A stretch of DNA of 64,000 nt from Chelydra serpentina (GCA_037349315.1 JBAIAC010000059.1:4676001-4740000); one strand, 5' to 3'. Positions 22,218 through 33,422 are shown, numbered from the stretch's first letter. Translations and numbers: made by a program. Notes: a model not told the origin generated them from the letters alone.

Positions 22218-23501
22218 TCACTGGTTAACCCGCTCGCTCTGGAAGCTAGCTTTAAAAGCTTCCCGGATGCGCAGCGCGTCCCGCTGTGATCTTCTAATCG
22301 CCCTGGTGTACGGCTGTGCGTAATCAGCAGCCAGGCGATTTGCCTCAACCTCCCACCCTGCCATAAACGTCTCCCCCTTGCTCTCACAGAGATTGTGGAG
22401 CACACAGCACGCTGCAATCACAATGGGAATATTTGTTTGGCTGAGATCGGAGCGAGTAAGTAAGCTTCTCCAACGACCTTTCAGACGGCCAAAGGCACAC
22501 TCCACCACCATTCTGCACTTGCTCAGCCGGTAGTTGAAGAGCTCCTTTTCAGTGTCCAGGGCTCCTGTGTATGGCTTCATGAGCCAGGGCATTAGCGGGT
22601 AGGCTGGGTCCCCGAGGATCACTATAGGCATCTCCACATCCCCAACAGTTATTTTGCGGTCCGGGAAATAAACACCCTCTTGCAGCCGTCTAAACAGACC
22701 AGAGTTTTTGAAAACACAAGCATCATGAACCTTGCCCGGCCATCCGACATTGATGTTGGTAAAACGTCCTTTGTGGTCCACTAGTGCTTGCAGCACCATA
22801 GAAAAATAGCCCTTTTGGTTAATGTACTGGCTGCCCTGGTGGTCCGGTCCCAGGATAGGGATGTGTCCCCCATCAATAGCCCCGCCGCAGTTTGGGAATC
22901 CCATAGCGGAAAAGCCATCTATGATCACCTGCACGTCTCCAAGGGTCACTACCTTTGAGAGCAGCAGGTCAACCATTGCATGGGCTACCTGCATCACAGC
23001 AACCCCCACGGTAGACTTGCCCACTCCAAATTGATTCGCGACTGACCGGTAGCTGTCAGGAGTTGCAAGCTTCCACAGGGCTATGGCCACTCGCTTCTGG
23101 ATAGTCAGGGCTGCTCGCATCCGGGTGTCCTGGCGCTTCAGGGCAGGGGACAGCAACTCACAAAGTTCCAGGAAAGTGCCCTTACGCATCCGAAAGTTTC
23201 GCAGCCACTGGGATTCATCCCAGACCTGCAGCACTATGCGGTCCCACCAGTCAGTGCTTGTTTCCCTTGCCCAGAATCGCCATTCCACAGGATCAACGTG
23301 CCCCGTTGCCACCATGATTTCTACGGGCCGGGGTCCCGTGCTTTGTGAGAGGTCTGTGCCCCTCTCAGAGTTCATGTCCTCCCGGAGCTTCCGTTGCCTC
23401 CTCGCCCGATTTCTCTGCATCTGCCTCTGGAAAAGGTGGACGATAAGGCGCGAGGTGTTGACAACGGACAGAACAGCAGCAATAATCGCGGAGGGCTCCA
23501 T
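22218..23501 (-). CDS. PIF/Harbinger DDE transposase, 427 aa, uninterrupted
   Basis: A DDE-superfamily transposase (DDE_Tnp_4/HARBI1-like family) that cuts element ends and inserts at 3-bp TWA-type targets. The ATG at 23501 starts MEPSAII. Residues about 128-170 form a helix-turn-helix-like block ('TIQKRVAIALWKLATP', 'SVANQFGVGKSTV'). The catalytic core is visible: D210 in GGAIDGGHIPI, D260 in GWPGKVHDACVF, the conserved GDPAYPL at 297-303, and E334 in 'CRMVVECAFGRLKGRW'. The C-terminus has a CCVLHNLC box (365-372). The length is normal for the family, and no stop, frameshift or missing signature residue is seen. The gene is intronless here and convergent with the SANT partner. An intact enzyme beside a dead partner suggests a fairly young element whose own mobility would need the partner from another copy. 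Confidence 0.94.
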   Translation of the reverse strand: MEPSAIIAAVLSVVNTSRLIVHLFQRQMQRNRARRQRKLREDMNSERGTDLSQSTGPRPVEIMVATGHVDPVEWRFWARETSTDWWDRIVLQVWDESQWLRNFRMRKGTFLELCELLSPALKRQDTRMRAALTIQKRVAIALWKLATPDSYRSVANQFGVGKSTVGVAVMQVAHAMVDLLLSKVVTLGDVQVIIDGFSAMGFPNCGGAIDGGHIPILGPDHQGSQYINQKGYFSMVLQALVDHKGRFTNINVGWPGKVHDACVFKNSGLFRRLQEGVYFPDRKITVGDVEMPIVILGDPAYPLMPWLMKPYTGALDTEKELFNYRLSKCRMVVECAFGRLKGRWRSLLTRSDLSQTNIPIVIAACCVLHNLCESKGETFMAGWEVEANRLAADYAQPYTRAIRRSQRDALRIREAFKASFQSERVNQ

Positions 23502-23882
23502 GCTCGCTGTCCTGTGGCGTCCAAGCTGTCAATCACCGGAAAAGGGCGCGAATTAATTGCCCGCCGGCGCTTTCACGTAGGGAGGGCAGGAGTGTGGGTC
23601 GAGTGACGACATTTACCTATAACCACCCTCGACACATTTTTGGCCCCAGAAGGCACTGGGGGTTACACCCAGAATTCCAGTGGGCAGCAGGGACTGCGGG
23701 AACTGTGGGATAGCTACCCACAGTGCACCGCTTGCAATGTCGACGCTTGCCCCATTACTGTGGACTCAGAAATTCGATTTAATGTCCTTGCTGTGGATTC
23801 GCACGATCGACTTTGCAATATCGGTTTCACAAGTTCGGTTTAAGAAAAATCGAATTAGTCTCGTAGTGTAGACATACCCTTA

Positions 23883-24035
23883 TTTACAATGTCACCTGGA
23901 AGTGAGAACAGGCATTCGCATGGCACTTTTGTAGCTGGCGTTGCAAGGTATTTACATGCTAGATATGCTAAACATTAGTATGCCCCTTCATGCTTCGGCC
24001 ACCATTCCAGAGGACATGCTTCCATGCTGATGATG
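23883..24035 (+). repeat. left inverted arm, inner part, of the hAT derivative
   Basis: It continues the left arm after the Harbinger insertion and is inverse-complementary to 24479-24575. It contains 'tgagaacaggcattcgcat' and 'ttgtagctggcgttgcaagg'. It ends in 'ccatgctgatgatg', matched by 'catcatcagcatgg' in the right arm. It keeps, in antisense, a stretch of about 60 bases that the right arm has lost. Confidence 0.85.
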
Positions 24036-24641
24036 CTCGTTAAAGAAAATGTATTAATTAAATTTGAGACTGAACTCCTCAGGGGAGAATTGTATGTCTC
24101 CTGTTCTGTTTTACCTGCATTCTGCCATATATTTCATGTTATAGCAGTCTCGGATGATGACCCAGCTCATGTTCATTTTAAGAACACTTTCACAGCAGAT
24201 TTGACAACATGCAAAGAAGGTACCAATGTGAGATTTCTAAAAATAGCTACAGCACTGGACCCAAGGTTTAAGAATCTGAAGTGCCATCCAAATTCTGAGA
24301 GGGACGGGATGTGGAGCATGCTTTCAAAAGTTTTAAAAGAGCAACACTCCAGTGCTGAAACTACAGAACCCAAACCACCAAAAAAGAAAATCAATCTTCT
24401 GCTGGTGGGATCTGACTCAGATGATGAAAATGAACATGCATTGGTCCGCTCTGCTTTGGATCGTTATCAAGCAGAACCCATCATCAGCATGGACGCACGT
24501 ACATATCTTGCAACACTGGCTACAACATGCCAATGCCTGTTCTCACTTTCAGGTGGCATTGTAAACAAGAAGCGGCAGCATTATCTCCTGCAAATTGTAA
24601 CCAAACTTGTTTGTCTGAGCGATTGGCTGAACAAGAAGTAA
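24024..24641 (+). pseudogene. hAT (ZBED-type) transposase, C-terminal fragment with a 20-codon deletion
   Basis: The open frame of 205 codons resembles the C-terminal region of hAT transposases of the ZBED kind: 'RFLKIATALDPRFKNLKC', an acidic 'LLLVGSDSDDENEHA' linker, 'RYQAEPIISMDA', then 'YLATLATTCQCLFSLSG' and 'NKKR'. The catalytic DDE core and N-terminal BED finger are absent, so it cannot be a functional transposase. Between MDA and YLA, 60 bases are missing that remain (in antisense) in the left arm. They encode the CPLEWW-type part of the hAT dimerisation domain. The expected CER before LFSLSG reads CQC, consistent with CpG decay, and two compensating one-base indels alter the block after NKKR. 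The first codons lie in the left arm, so the start is artificial. Confidence 0.8.
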
Positions 24642-24952
24642 GACTGAGTGGACTTGTAGGCTCTAAAGTTTTACTTTGTTTTATTTTTGAATACCGTTTT
24701 TTGTACATAATTCTACATTTGTAAGTTCAACTCTCATGATAGAGATCGCACTACAGTACTTGTATTAAGTGAATTGAAAAGTGCTATTTCTTTTGATTTT
24801 TAAAGTGCAAATATTTGTAATAAAAATAAATATAAAGTGAGCACTGTACGCTTTATAATCTGTGTTGTAATTGAAATCAATATATTTGAAAATGTAGAAA
24901 ACATCCAAAAAAAAGGTATTCTATTATTGTTTAATAGTGCAATTAATCGTGT
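24479..24952 (-). repeat. right inverted arm of the hAT derivative
   Basis: Reverse complement of the left arm (18498-18904 plus 23883-24035), apart from a 60-base deletion near 24496 and small indels. It contains the 3' coding end and stop of the transposase fragment, followed by the AT-rich 3' terminus. Confidence 0.88.
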
Positions 24953-24964
24953 GAGGTAAGAGAT

Positions 24965-27378
24965 TAAAATCCAGGCCCTCCATGGTAGCATTCTCTGAAA
25001 TGCTTCTAGTTCTATGTGCAGGGCCAGTTACACAGGCAAAACTGTAGGGTCTCAATGCGTGGATGGGGATGATGTGTAGAGAGGAGAGTTTTAGATTTGT
25101 TAGGAACGGGGGAAGTTTTGGGAAAGGAGGAACGTATGAAGGATAGGTTCCACCTAATCCAAAATGGAATCAGACTACTGGCATATAAAATTTAAAATGT
25201 TGTAGAAGATTTTTTAAAGTAAGGGCTCTGGGAAAAGTGACAGGTATAGAGGAGCACATGGTTTGGGTGGAGACATCCCTTAGCCATGAATCTATTAAAG
25301 GGGGAACTCCATAAATGACTACTTCTTGGAGCAACTTGTCCTAGAACCCAAAAGGGTAGAGGCAATTCTTGGTTTAGTTGTAAGTGGAGCACAGGATCTA
25401 TCCAAGAGATGCATTTAGCTGAACTGCTTGGTAATGGTGACCATAATGTAATTAAATTTAAATCTTTGTAGGGAAAAAACACCAAAGAAACTCAGCACTT
25501 TAGCATTTAACTTCCAAAGGGGAACTACACAAAAATGTAGTTTTTTACTACCACTGAAATGGAAATGAAAAGAAACAGTCACAAGAATGGAATACCTGCA
25601 AACTGCATGGAGCCTTTTTAAAGATACCATAACAGAGGCTCAAACTGAATGTATACTCCAAATAATAAAATTTTTTTTAGAAAAGCAAGTGGACCCCCCC
25701 CCCCCCCAAATAATGCTACTCTGGTTAAACAGCAAAGTAGAAGAAGCAGTTACAGGCAAAAAGGCATCCTTTAAGAACTGGAACTCAAATCCTAGTGAGG
25801 AAAATAGAAAGGAGCATAAACATTAATGAGTCAAGTGTAAAAATATAAGACGACAGCTAGTTGCTTTTCAAATTCTTTCTTGGTCCAAGTCCACAAACTA
25901 AGAGCAACGTTATTTTAAAGTACATCAGAAGCATGGAGCTTTCCACACAGTCAGTGGGGCCACTGGATGATCAAAGTGCTAAGGAATATTCAAGGAAGAC
26001 AAAACCACTGTGGAGAAGCTAAATTGATTCTTTGCATTGGTCTTCACTGCAGAGAATAAGGGGGAAATTTCCACATTTGAGTCATTCTTTTTAAGTGACA
26101 AATCTGAGGAGGAGCTGTCCCAGACTGAGATTAGGGGAAATTTTGGAACAAATTCATAAATTAAACAGTAATTAGTCACTAGAACCTGATGCTATCACCT
26201 AAGAGTTCTGAAGGAACTCAAATATGATATTGTGAACTACTAATTGTGATGTAAAATGAAAATAAGAAAGAAAAACTTGTAGCACCTTAGAGACTAACAA
26301 ATTTATTTCAGCATAAGCTTTCGTGGGGTAGTACCCACTTCATCGGATGCATGGAATGAAAACCTAATTGTGATGTGTAACTAATCACTTAAATCAGCCT
26401 CTGTACCAGATGACTGGAGGATAGCTAATATAACACCTATTTTTAAAAGTCTCCAGAGGCAATCCTGGCAATTACAGGCCAGTAAGCCTAACTTCAGTTC
26501 CAGGCAGTTTGGTTGAAACTATGGCAAATAACAGAATGATCAGACACAGAGATTGTTAGGGAAGAGTCAACATGGCTTTTGTAATGGAAATCATGCCTCA
26601 CCACTCTATCGGAACATCCACTCAATGTTCAGTCAAAAAAGTAATACAATTTTACGAACCATTAGGAAAAGAATAGATAATAAAAGAGAAAATATCATAA
26701 TGCTGCTATATAAATGGATTGTTCTCCCACACCTTGGATCCTGTGTGAAGGTTTGGTCACCCCATCTCAAAAAAGAGAATATGAAAATTGGGAAAGGTGC
26801 AGAGAAGGGCAACAAAAATGGTTAGGGATGTGGAACAGGTTCCATATGAGGAGAGATTAAAAAGACTGGGACTGTTCAGCTTGGAAAAGAGGCGACCAAG
26901 GGGGGATATGATAGAAGTCTATAAAGTCATGAATGGTATGGAGAAAGTGAATAGGAAAGTGTTATTTACTTTTTCACATAGCACAAAAATTAGTGGTCAC
27001 CCGATGAAATTAATAGGCATCAGGTTTAAAACAAACATAAGGAACAACTTCTTCGCACAAAGCACAGTCAGCCTGGTGAACTCATTGCCATGGGATGTTG
27101 TGAAAGTTCAACTGGCTTCAAAAAAGAATTAAATAAGTTCCTGGACGATAGGTCCATAAATGGCTATTAGCCAAGATGGTAAGAGGCACAACCCCACGCT
27201 CTGGGTGTTCCTAGACCTCCAATTGCTGAAGCGCGGAATGGACAATATGGGATGGATCACCCAAATTGCTCTGTACTGTTCATTCTCTGAAGCATCTGGC
27301 ACTGGCCCCTGTCAGAGACAGGATACTGGGCTAGATGGACCATTATTTGACCCAGTATGGTTGTTCTTATGTAAATCC
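24965..27378 (+). mobile_element. CR1 LINE, internally deleted, with a PLE tail inserted
   Basis: From about 24965 the sequence follows the CR1 ORF2 interior ('gtagcattctctgaaatgc', 'tccacctaatccaaaatgg', 'agacatcccttagcc'). It passes through the linker before the RT ('gactgatagct'-type deletion, 'ttccaggcagtttggttga'). At about 26610 it jumps from the RT fingers ('ggaaatcatgcctcacc') to the C-terminal region ('caaaaaagtaatacaa'), so the catalytic palm is deleted. The C-terminal reading ('[20 protein letters not shown]', 'GLFSLEKRR') continues to the 3' tail 'gatactgggctagatggacc'. All frames are broken. A 111-bp PLE tail interrupts it at 26253-26363. A C14 run lies at 25694-25707. Confidence 0.85.
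26253..26363 (-). mobile_element. Penelope-like element 3' tail, minus strand, 13-bp TSD
   Basis: A 111-bp insertion in CR1 sequence. It reads as the reverse complement of the PLE 3' end at 48580-48688 ('cttgtagcaccttagagac', 'gctttcgtggggtag', 'catcggatgcatggaatg'). Perfect 13-base direct repeats CTAATTGTGATGT flank it (26240-26252 and 26364-26376). It is severely 5'-truncated and non-coding, and it defines the true 3' terminus of the PLE. Confidence 0.93.
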
Positions 27379-27454
27379 AAGAGATGCATTGTATCCAGCT
27401 AAGGGAACATTTAATATCTGTAGGTTATATTTTTGTGCCCTGAACTTTGGCTTT

Positions 27455-27712
27455 CATAGAATCATAGAAGATTAGGGTTGGAAGAGACCTCAGGAGGTCA
27501 TCTAGTCCAACCCCCTGCTCAAAGCAGGACCAACCACAACTAAATCATCCCAGCCAGGACTTTGTCAAGCCGGGCCTTAAAAACCTCTAAGGATGGAGAT
27601 TCCACCCCCTCCCTAGGTAACCGATTCCAGTGCTTCACCACCCTCTTAGTGAAATAGTTTTTCCTCATTTTCTTCTGATAGTGGTTCCCCGCTCCCCCTA
27701 AATTTTGATCCT
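27455..27712 (-). mobile_element. CR1 LINE 3' end, minus strand
   Basis: The plus strand begins 'catagaatcatagaagatta' and continues 'ggtcatctagtccaaccccc', the reverse complement of the CR1 3' UTR. It runs into 'cagtgcttcaccaccctctt', the last coding codons. Lineage as at 1-1060. Confidence 0.92.
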
Positions 27713-30700
27713 ATGCATTCCAAATTCCCATGATTCCATCCCTGGGTTTGCTTGTTTTTCTTCAAATCTCTAGCAATCATGGGACAGATTCTCCAGTTTG
27801 CATAATCCATTTTGTGCTACTTGGGGGTGTAAAGTGGATAGATTCTGGCCATAACTGGCTAGAGCAGAATTCTCCTTTTTCAAGGAAACTCTTCACTGGC
27901 AAAAGGCAATGTAGCTGATTCCTGTACCAACCTTCCCCCACTGGGGACAATGGTGGAACTATGCCCAGTCTTCCACTAAAGTCACTGAAGGATGTCACCT
28001 AAACTAAGGCTCTTCCTCAGAGGCACTAAATTATACTGAAGCCATGCAGTGCAGGATCAGGGAGCGAAATTTGGATTCTTGGGCCTCCACTTTCCTCCTG
28101 TGTGCAATCGGAACACAAACACAAATGAGAATCCAGCTCCAAGCCTGAGTCCTACAAATAAACACAAAATCAACAAAACTCTGTTCAGAATGAAACAATT
28201 ATCTCCTCTAAGCGCTCACTACTTTTGTTTCAAAAGTTTGAAGTGCATTCCAATTAGTGGTATGGTGCTGCATAGATGTATAGTCCTGCTTTTTGTTACA
28301 GATCTTAACAGCTGAATTTGAGCTCAGTATGAGTGTTAACATGAGGAGTGACAATAAGCTTCCAAAGGCTTATTTGACAAAACTCTCCAGTGATGCAAGT
28401 AATTTACTACTGCTCTAGACCTTTGCTATAGCTGTCCTTCTAATAATGGTGGCTGATGTAGCTGAAGAACAAAGAGAGCTTGTGTTAAAGAAAAAGAATC
28501 AGATGGGTTTTGCATTTACCATCTCTGAAATGGAAATATTAAAGGCCAACATTAAAGAAAATCAAAAATGAATACTGGAAAATCCCAAAAGGGCATAGTG
28601 GTGGATAGAAAAGAATCATAGATTGTAACTGCCTGCATTGGGCCTGCACAGGAGTAACTGATGGGAACTGAGTAAATAATTTGTTGATAATGCAAGAGAT
28701 GGAATAGAATCCACCACAGATCTGTGTCTTAGCTGTGTTGGCTCTGTGGGGTGGGCTAAATGAATAAAAAAGAAAAGAAAAAGGAAACAACCTTCTGAGG
28801 GAGAAGAAATGTGAGAAAGCAGGTGCCACTTTTTCATAGTTACTTTTCAGATCATAATTGCACCTTTAAATAGTATGGTCCATATTCTGCGGGTTGCTGT
28901 ATCCAGCTGAGCCACTTGGGACCACAATTAACCCACCAGAAACATCTGCAATGACGTGTATGCATGAATAGGATAGGAAGAAATACTCTGCCCTCTTCAG
29001 CAGGCACACTAGCGCTTCAAAGACCTGCAGAGGCCTTGCCAACAATTTGAAAATGTTGTGTGTATACTAGGATATTTTGGTTTCCTCTGCAGTATCCATA
29101 ACCTGCACATTATCACCCAATATTGGGCATCTCATTGCACACTATGCATACAGAATTAGGGGCAGGTGGAAATAGACACCTCAGAGTATGTTAATCTTAG
29201 ATGATAGGCACAAGCCAAAACGTTCATTGGTATGCCATAAAAAATGTTACCCTAGGAAATTAAAGCTTGTATGCAATGGTATATATGGCCCATGTCCACC
29301 TAACCCCTTTGGGAACTAAAGAGTCTGCTGAGAGATTTGGAAAAGATGCTTTGAAAATTTTACTATGGCCTGAGTCTGGATATTGTTGAACTGGAGCCAT
29401 TAATTCTACAGTTTGATCTATTGTATCAATCATACTGGTTCCTTCTCAGCAGACTCATTCATCTATCTGAAAAATAGGATCTCACAGGTGGATAGTCTGG
29501 ACAGTCAAATAATATGGCTTGAAATCAGGTAGTGAAAAACATAATTTTCTATGCAATGGTTCATTTATATCTGATTATTCCTAGCTGCTTGCAATTCTAG
29601 AACAAATTGATAATTAGTGCCATTGTCTTTCTTTCAAAGTTCTTTTGGGGCGGGGGAGTTTGAGAGTTGGAAGGAAAGGCTTATAAAGTTGGCTGTGAAA
29701 TCCACTGCTTGATTTCTCAAGCTCTGCTGTGTTGCCTGGCTTTGAGATGCTGCATCAGTTTGCATAGTTAGTATTATTGCAAGAAAGCAATCAATGTTTG
29801 TTTCCATAAGGTTAATAAAACTTGCAGTTAATCTCTGACATCTGTACTTGCTAGTTGTAACTTTGTCATTCAGATCAATACAATGTATTGTTATTTTCAT
29901 TGAAGCAAGAGTTATAAGAGTAAAAGCCTAGCAGTATGATATTGGTTACGGATTTTTAAAAAAAGGCTAAATATTGATCCAAAAGGAGACATAGCTGTGT
30001 AAAAAAAAATTGTAAAATCTTGATCAGTCTCATAGATCTCACTTGCAGTTGACTGTGCATGCAAGTTTGGAGGGACTTTTAAAAGGGTGACATTGCTTTT
30101 GCTCTGCCTGTTAGAAGGGATTGTCAAAGTCAATAACTCAAGCACCACGAGAGATGCACAACAACAAACATTAATACCTAAGGCAAACTCAGCCAAATAG
30201 GCCCTCTAGACTGTGGGTTTATAGCCTCAGAGCTTTCAGCCATGAGCTAGCTAAGGACAGAGAAAAATGTATCCTACAGTGACAAAGAGCTGGGACTAGA
30301 AAGTGTAAGTAGCTCCAAACCTTGTGTCTGTCAAGAAGAGCTCACAGCTCCTCCTCTCTCGATGAGCATGAGTATGTGTAACAGTCAGTGGCTCCACCCA
30401 CTCACCCTTTCAAATTACTCTGGCTAATGACTATAGCAAGATTCACAAATCAAATGCCCATAGAGACAGCCCTCTATGAACCAGTGATGGTCTTCTGCAG
30501 CACAAGTCAAGTGCTCTAGTGTAGCCTTGGTGGAGTCACTGCCAGTGCACACACAATCCATAGGACAATTAAAGACGTTTCTGTTTTTAATTCCTATGCT
30601 TCCCTTTTGCCTCCTTTTCATGTAGTTAAGAAGCTGCTGCTTTCAAAATTGATTGCTTATAAAACCTGCTTATTTCAGCATCATGTATGTTTAGTGCTGT

Positions 30701-31510
30701 TGTCTCCCTTAAGAGCATTCAGGTTTTGCTTTATAATATAACCCCCATGTTTGCAGTATTCCCTGTGCTTCCTTATACTTGGTGTACATACTCTAAGACA
30801 TATTCATAGTATCTTAGAGTGACTTGATTCTGTGTTTGCCCTCTGCTACAACGTCTTTCAAAAGTTCTTAACACAAACCATCTGAACTGCAATTATCACT
30901 TGACTGGCACTATGGTATGGTAGTTTGTGAAATCCTGATACAGGGGAGGGTGATCAATGAAAGATAATGGTGCCTTTTTTCTTTTCCATTCTGGTTTTCA
31001 GACAAGCCAGAAGCAGCCCGTGCAATGGTGCTTCCCCCATTTTATATGTGAGGTACTCACTGGAACCAAGCACTTTTAGAAAATGAAATAATTTCAGCTA
31101 AAGGCAGCTTTGACATCCTGGGCTGGCCATGCAAAACAAACCTATTGAAGAAGGCTATCTTAGCATTTCCCTCTGGTAACGAAGAAGGGCACAAATGTAT
31201 ACCCAGTGAGCCTTCTGGGGGAAAATGTCAATCATTTTTCTCTGTTTCAATGAATGTGTATATATCTTTTTGGGAAAGTATTTTGCTCCATGTTTGAAAG
31301 ATATGAAATAAATTAATGGTGCCACAGAGAGGATGTTTTTAGTTTGGAGAAAGACCAAAACTCTCATTAAGTTCAAGGGTTCAGTTCAGAAAACTTTACT
31401 TCAGTGTTTCCATGGAAGTGATAGCATTAGACTAAGACTTCCACACAAACAACCTCAGGCTCAGTGCAATTGTAGATGGTGACATTCTCTGATCCGCTTC
31501 TTCTCACAGG
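27713..31510. other. no recognisable gene or element
   Basis: About 3.8 kb of mixed AT-rich sequence. Open frames are short and without family resemblance. I see no terminal repeats or RNA genes. Confidence 0.5.
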
Positions 31511-31617
31511 ACCTGATCTTGCAAGGTGCTGAGCAAGCACTTGAGGGCGCTGAGCTCCATCAACTCCAAATGACTTTGGCGAGAATTGAAGTTGCTCAGC
31601 ACCTTGAAGGTTTGGAT
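31511..31617. repeat. short palindromic interspersed repeat
   Basis: The left arm 'cctgatcttgcaaggtgctg' followed by 'agcaa' is answered by 'ttgctcagcaccttgaagg' and 'ggatcc', with a centre 'atcaactcc...gagaattgaa'. It has the same fold-back design as 14577-14652. Confidence 0.6.
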
Positions 31618-32089
31618 CCACAATTATGTTTCTAGTCACCAAAGCAAAGTGATTGATGAAGCCAGTTATGCTGTACTAAAATGCATACTAATGAAGCTCC
31701 AACAAAGAGGGTTGTGAATTGCTCTCCTGAAAGGAGCTTTGACTTGTTCTTATAAAGAAGTTTGTTTTTCTATTTTGATGCTGTTTAGGAGAAAGAAAGA
31801 AATCATTTGCCAAATAGCTTTGGGACAGCTATTCCATCCATGGAAGAATTATTGATGTTTAAAAACACACAACTTTTAACTGGGTATAGACTCAACTATT
31901 GTTCCCATGTACCATAATGTAGATAAGAATCCATGGGCGTATTGTGTTTCTCTCAGCAATAGCAGCTTTATACCTGCTACCCAAACTGTTAAAAGTCCCG
32001 AGTTGCATGCTGAGGATTTGTTGCAAACTGCCAGTAAAAGAAACAAATTGTTTTAGCAAGAGTGGGGATAGGTGAACTAGGGTCTTGAA

Positions 32090-32375
32090 AAGGGGAGTGG
32101 GAAACAGGAATCTTGAATTCTAATCCCAGCTTTTACATTGACTCCATATGTGGTCTTGGGCAACTCTTGTCAACTTCTCTAGAACAATTTGCCCATCTGT
32201 AAAATTAGGGTATTTATCTGACTCACAAGGGTATTGTGGAAATTAATCATTCATAAAGACATAAAGGGGAATTAGGCTTAATTTCCTTTTTTGCCTTTGA
32301 AAATCTCCCCCTGGAGGTTAATACAGCACTTTGAAACTGAAAAGTGCTATGATTGCTAGCTACTGTTGTTGTTTA
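32090..32375 (+). mobile_element. MIR-type SINE, diverged
   Basis: A readable head ('ggaatcttgaattctaatcc'), the core ('ggtcttgggcaactcttgtc', 'gcccatctgtaaaattagg') and the tail block 'actgaaaagtgctatgattg' follow MIR order. Confidence 0.7.
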
Positions 32376-33412
32376 GTACTGCTAAATGAACATATAATAT
32401 TTCTTTACTCCTCCTGATATTGTATAAGGTTCAAATCTATGCAGTAGCTATGATGCATCTAGGTTCTTTTCACATTAGACTCCTTGTCGATTTCCACAGT
32501 GCTATGTACCTTTTGAGGCGCAGCAGCAATACATCACTTTACGTTATATACAGCAATACTGTAGTGTTAATCAACACAACAAACAAAGCAAGGGAGAGCA
32601 CAGGACAGGTTATACGTTTTCAGGTATTAATTCAATTCAAGTGTGAATCATTTGTAACATAAATAGACTTTCATACAAAGATTTATTCTCCGTGTAGGTT
32701 TTTTTCATGGCTCATAAAAAGTGATGGATGAACTTAATTTTTAGTTTAAGATTTTGCTGTTCAGTTCAGTAATTTCTGCGATATTAAACAAAAATTATTA
32801 AGGATCTGGAACCATTCAATAGTCATTAATAGTTGTGTACATTAGAGTAGTATTTTGAAGTTTGTTTTACACAGTGTGTGCCTATAATTTTCAGCTTCTT
32901 CAAGTAAGCTTATTTTTAGGGCAGCTTTAAATTTCTTCCCATTTATTCTACTCAGTTTATTGCTCTAGTCTAGTACATGTTTATGTTAACGAATTTAGGA
33001 GAGTGATCTCTATATACAAAGCCAAGTTTTCTAGCTCACACGCAGATGAGTTTCACTGGGAGTTTGCCTGTGTGAGGACAGCAGGACTGGGCCTTAGCAC
33101 AGGCTAGTCTTAAAATTCTATCATTCTTGTGGAAGATTCCCTGCTCTGGGCTTAATACCATAGCACTGAATTCCAAGACAATCCCGGGCTGAAGGACAAG
33201 GGGAATTTCAAAGTCTCCAAGGCTCTAGTTTGTAGAGGTCAAATATGCAGGGGGAAAATAATCAGGCACTTCCAGGCATAAGGTTCCAAGGTTCTGCGGG
33301 TAGGGCAAAGTGTTTTGTTGTTCATGTTTGTGCATCAATTTCAGAAGGACAACCCTTCATAAAACAATATTTCTGTGAACAGCATTGCAGTGACAACTGT
33401 TCCAGTTGGTTC
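32376..33412. other. no recognisable gene or element
   Basis: AT-rich DNA with nothing supported. Confidence 0.5.
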
Positions 33413-33422
33413 ATTCTGATAT

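Larger units (their letters stand above)
18905..23879. mobile_element. complete PIF/Harbinger DNA transposon, two classical genes plus an extra ORF
   Basis: Terminal sequences GGCCCGGTCTACACTA (left) and TAGTGTAGACATACCC (right) are inverse complements at their core. A perfect TTA target duplication flanks them (18902-18904 and 23880-23882), the hallmark of PIF/Harbinger. The 4975-bp element has convergent genes: a SANT/Myb-like DNA-binding partner on plus (19295-21448, one intron) and a DDE transposase on minus (22218-23501). A GC-rich 77-78-bp tandem array and a 96-codon antisense ORF lie in the intron of the partner. Target context is the arm of a hAT element. Confidence 0.93.
18478..24955 (+). 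mobile_element. hAT-type derivative with very long inverted arms, split by a Harbinger insertion
   Basis: Outer ends at about 18478 and 24955 carry ATTAATCGCGATTAATCGCAC-like sequence in inverse orientation. The left arm (18498-18904 joined to 23883-24035) and the right arm (24479-24952) are long inverse complements, leaving only a 443-bp unpaired middle. The plus strand encodes a ZBED/hAT-type transposase fragment. Removing 18905-23882 rejoins 'gcttctta' to 'tttacaatg' cleanly. No 8-bp target duplication is visible. The right terminus seems trimmed ('aatcgtgtgagg' instead of a second 'aatcgc' unit). Confidence 0.82.

Noticed and set aside
22822..23556. Plus-strand frames opposite the transposase (70 and 157 codons)
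   Set aside because: They are shadows of the minus-strand Harbinger transposase, which has the full set of catalytic motifs.
24024..24641. Functional domesticated ZBED-type gene
   Set aside because: It lacks the BED finger and catalytic core, has a 20-codon deletion in the dimerisation domain, and begins inside an inverted arm.
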